A model generated the notes under the pieces. It made no database searches and was not told the DNA's origin. It saw nothing but the letters and a program-made list of their open reading frames with translations. Below are positions 13,551 through 14,496 of a stretch of 14,496 nt of DNA, piece after piece; position 1 is the stretch's first letter; each line of letters begins with the position of its first letter. A program made the translations under genes and the position numbers. The DNA lies in NCBI GenBank assembly GCA_017964865.1, contig JAGCRE010000126.1:1-14496 (forward strand), read 5' to 3'. The stretch is from Alphaproteobacteria bacterium. Its GTDB lineage: Bacteria; Pseudomonadota; Alphaproteobacteria; Rs-D84.

Positions 13551-14496
13551 TTATGGATTTGACGTTGTGGTGTTTGATTTACATACTGGCGTTGAACCCG
13601 ATGTATCAAGTGTATAACCACTGTTGCAAACACATGTTCTTTCAGCTGTGTCTGGCGAAGAGTTTTGCAGGCCCGAACAGCTACATTTACCTGTTGAACT
13701 TGTCCAAGTACCGCCACTGGCTGTACACGCTGATCTGAATGTTGTTGAAATACCAGCATCTAACCAATCATAGATAGCATCAAGCGATGTTGTAACGTCC
13801 ACATCCCCTTCGTCCAAGCCCAATGTGACCGAACGGCAAGAGTTGATAACCGGCAAACATGCCTTGATCGCCATATCCGATGGATTTGAATTTGTCGATG
13901 CATTAAACGCATAGTTGTTCTGGCTTAAACACGCGGTCACGTCAGACAAACAACTTTCTGCGTAATTCGCCAAAACGTTATCCTGGGCAACCTTTATCTG
14001 ACGGAAGGCACGTTCCAACCAACCGTTAACAACATTGTTGCTTGGCATATATTTACCTGTTCTGTCATATGTGTAATCTTGACATTTGTTCAAGATTGAT
14101 ATGCACATACCATAGTTACGTCCAGTTGCGTCATCATGATAACCCATCTTGTTCTGCAAATACGCAGACATTTCTGCCGAAGACGATTTTTTCGCACTGT
14201 CCAATTTTACCGTTTCTTCAAGGTATTTAGACATTGTGTAATCGTTGCTTTGCGACGGAGCCCACATATTCTTGGAATTTGTGTTCCATGTTTTGTACAA
14301 ACCTTTATCCGCTGCTAATTCACTGTTGTCATCACCCCAACTACCACCAGACATACCTGGCATTGAACCAACAACAACTTCGCCTTCTACGATATATTTA
14401 CCCGTTGGGTCCAAACAATCTTCATAGTCTGTACCGCAAACATATTCATCTTGCATACAAGAATCCAATGCGCTGATACAACCAAGCAAGTCATAT
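13551..14496 (-). CDS. Cysteine-rich exported protein, C-terminal part (5' end outside window)
   Basis: The frame is open to the right edge (about 314 residues visible), and no convincing start with a ribosome site is seen, so the N terminus lies beyond 14496. Four C-x6-C motifs occur (CISALDSC, CISILNKC, CLSDVTAC, CLPVINSC), spaced through the helical main part, and TGKY recurs after two of them. The last ~60 residues are a Cys/Gly/Ser-rich module (SGGTWTSSTGKCSCSG, then RTCVCNSGYTL) resembling EGF-like repeats, with a short Ser/Thr/Asn tail. Such paired cysteines imply disulfides and hence export, although the signal peptide cannot be seen. I do not recognise a named family; a surface or envelope structural role is an inference. 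A strong terminator follows at 13503-13528. Confidence 0.75.
   Translation of the reverse strand, partial: YDLLGCISALDSCMQDEYVCGTDYEDCLDPTGKYIVEGEVVVGSMPGMSGGSWGDDNSELAADKGLYKTWNTNSKNMWAPSQSNDYTMSKYLEETVKLDSAKKSSSAEMSAYLQNKMGYHDDATGRNYGMCISILNKCQDYTYDRTGKYMPSNNVVNGWLERAFRQIKVAQDNVLANYAESCLSDVTACLSQNNYAFNASTNSNPSDMAIKACLPVINSCRSVTLGLDEGDVDVTTSLDAIYDWLDAGISTTFRSACTASGGTWTSSTGKCSCSGLQNSSPDTAERTCVCNSGYTLDTSGSTPVCKSNTTTSNP

Overview
This is an AT-rich window from a Gram-negative bacterium. It encodes a periplasmic lytic transglycosylase, an outer-membrane beta-barrel protein ending in Phe, HemW and two MraZ proteins. Composition and gene content fit an uncultured, host-associated alphaproteobacterium, but that placement is an inference with modest confidence. 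All eleven genes whose stop lies in the window end in TAA or TAG, none in TGA. No rRNA, tRNA, CRISPR array, transposase or integrase was recognised.

The outstanding structure is a pair of mraZ genes facing each other as a large inverted repeat (about 1-767 on +, 12158-12921 on -). Each copy has its own mraZ promoter, MraZ-type TGGGA boxes upstream, and a second promoter firing away from mraZ. The proteins are about 82% identical (121/148), yet the outward-facing noncoding arm is about 96% identical, as are the first ~75 bases of the coding region. Neither mraZ is followed by rsmH/mraW or other division-cluster genes; both appear to be single-gene units removed from the dcw cluster. Right of copy B, the outward promoter runs through the conserved leader into a 112-residue gene of unknown function (12977-13315).

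Between the two copies lie, left to right: (1) a three-gene surface-glycan operon (882-5736) with one promoter and one terminator, encoding a COG5610-type HAD protein, a GT2 glycosyltransferase and a two-domain glycosyltransferase; (2) on the minus strand, an orphan phage tail-fibre-like protein (5763-6272); (3) a minus-strand pair, outer-membrane beta-barrel protein then MltB-type lytic transglycosylase (8976 down to 6400); (4) a plus-strand pair, hemW and an M13 metallopeptidase (9061-12128). Convergent units are separated by compact bidirectional terminators (5735-5764, 12132-12159).

The right end holds two hairpins after the 112-residue gene, a minus-strand terminator, and the 3' part of a cysteine-rich, probably exported protein with four C-x6-C motifs; its 5' end lies outside the window. 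Most of the window serves the cell envelope (glycan transfer, peptidoglycan cleavage, outer membrane, envelope protease), and the paired MraZ regulators with duplicated control regions are its most unusual feature.
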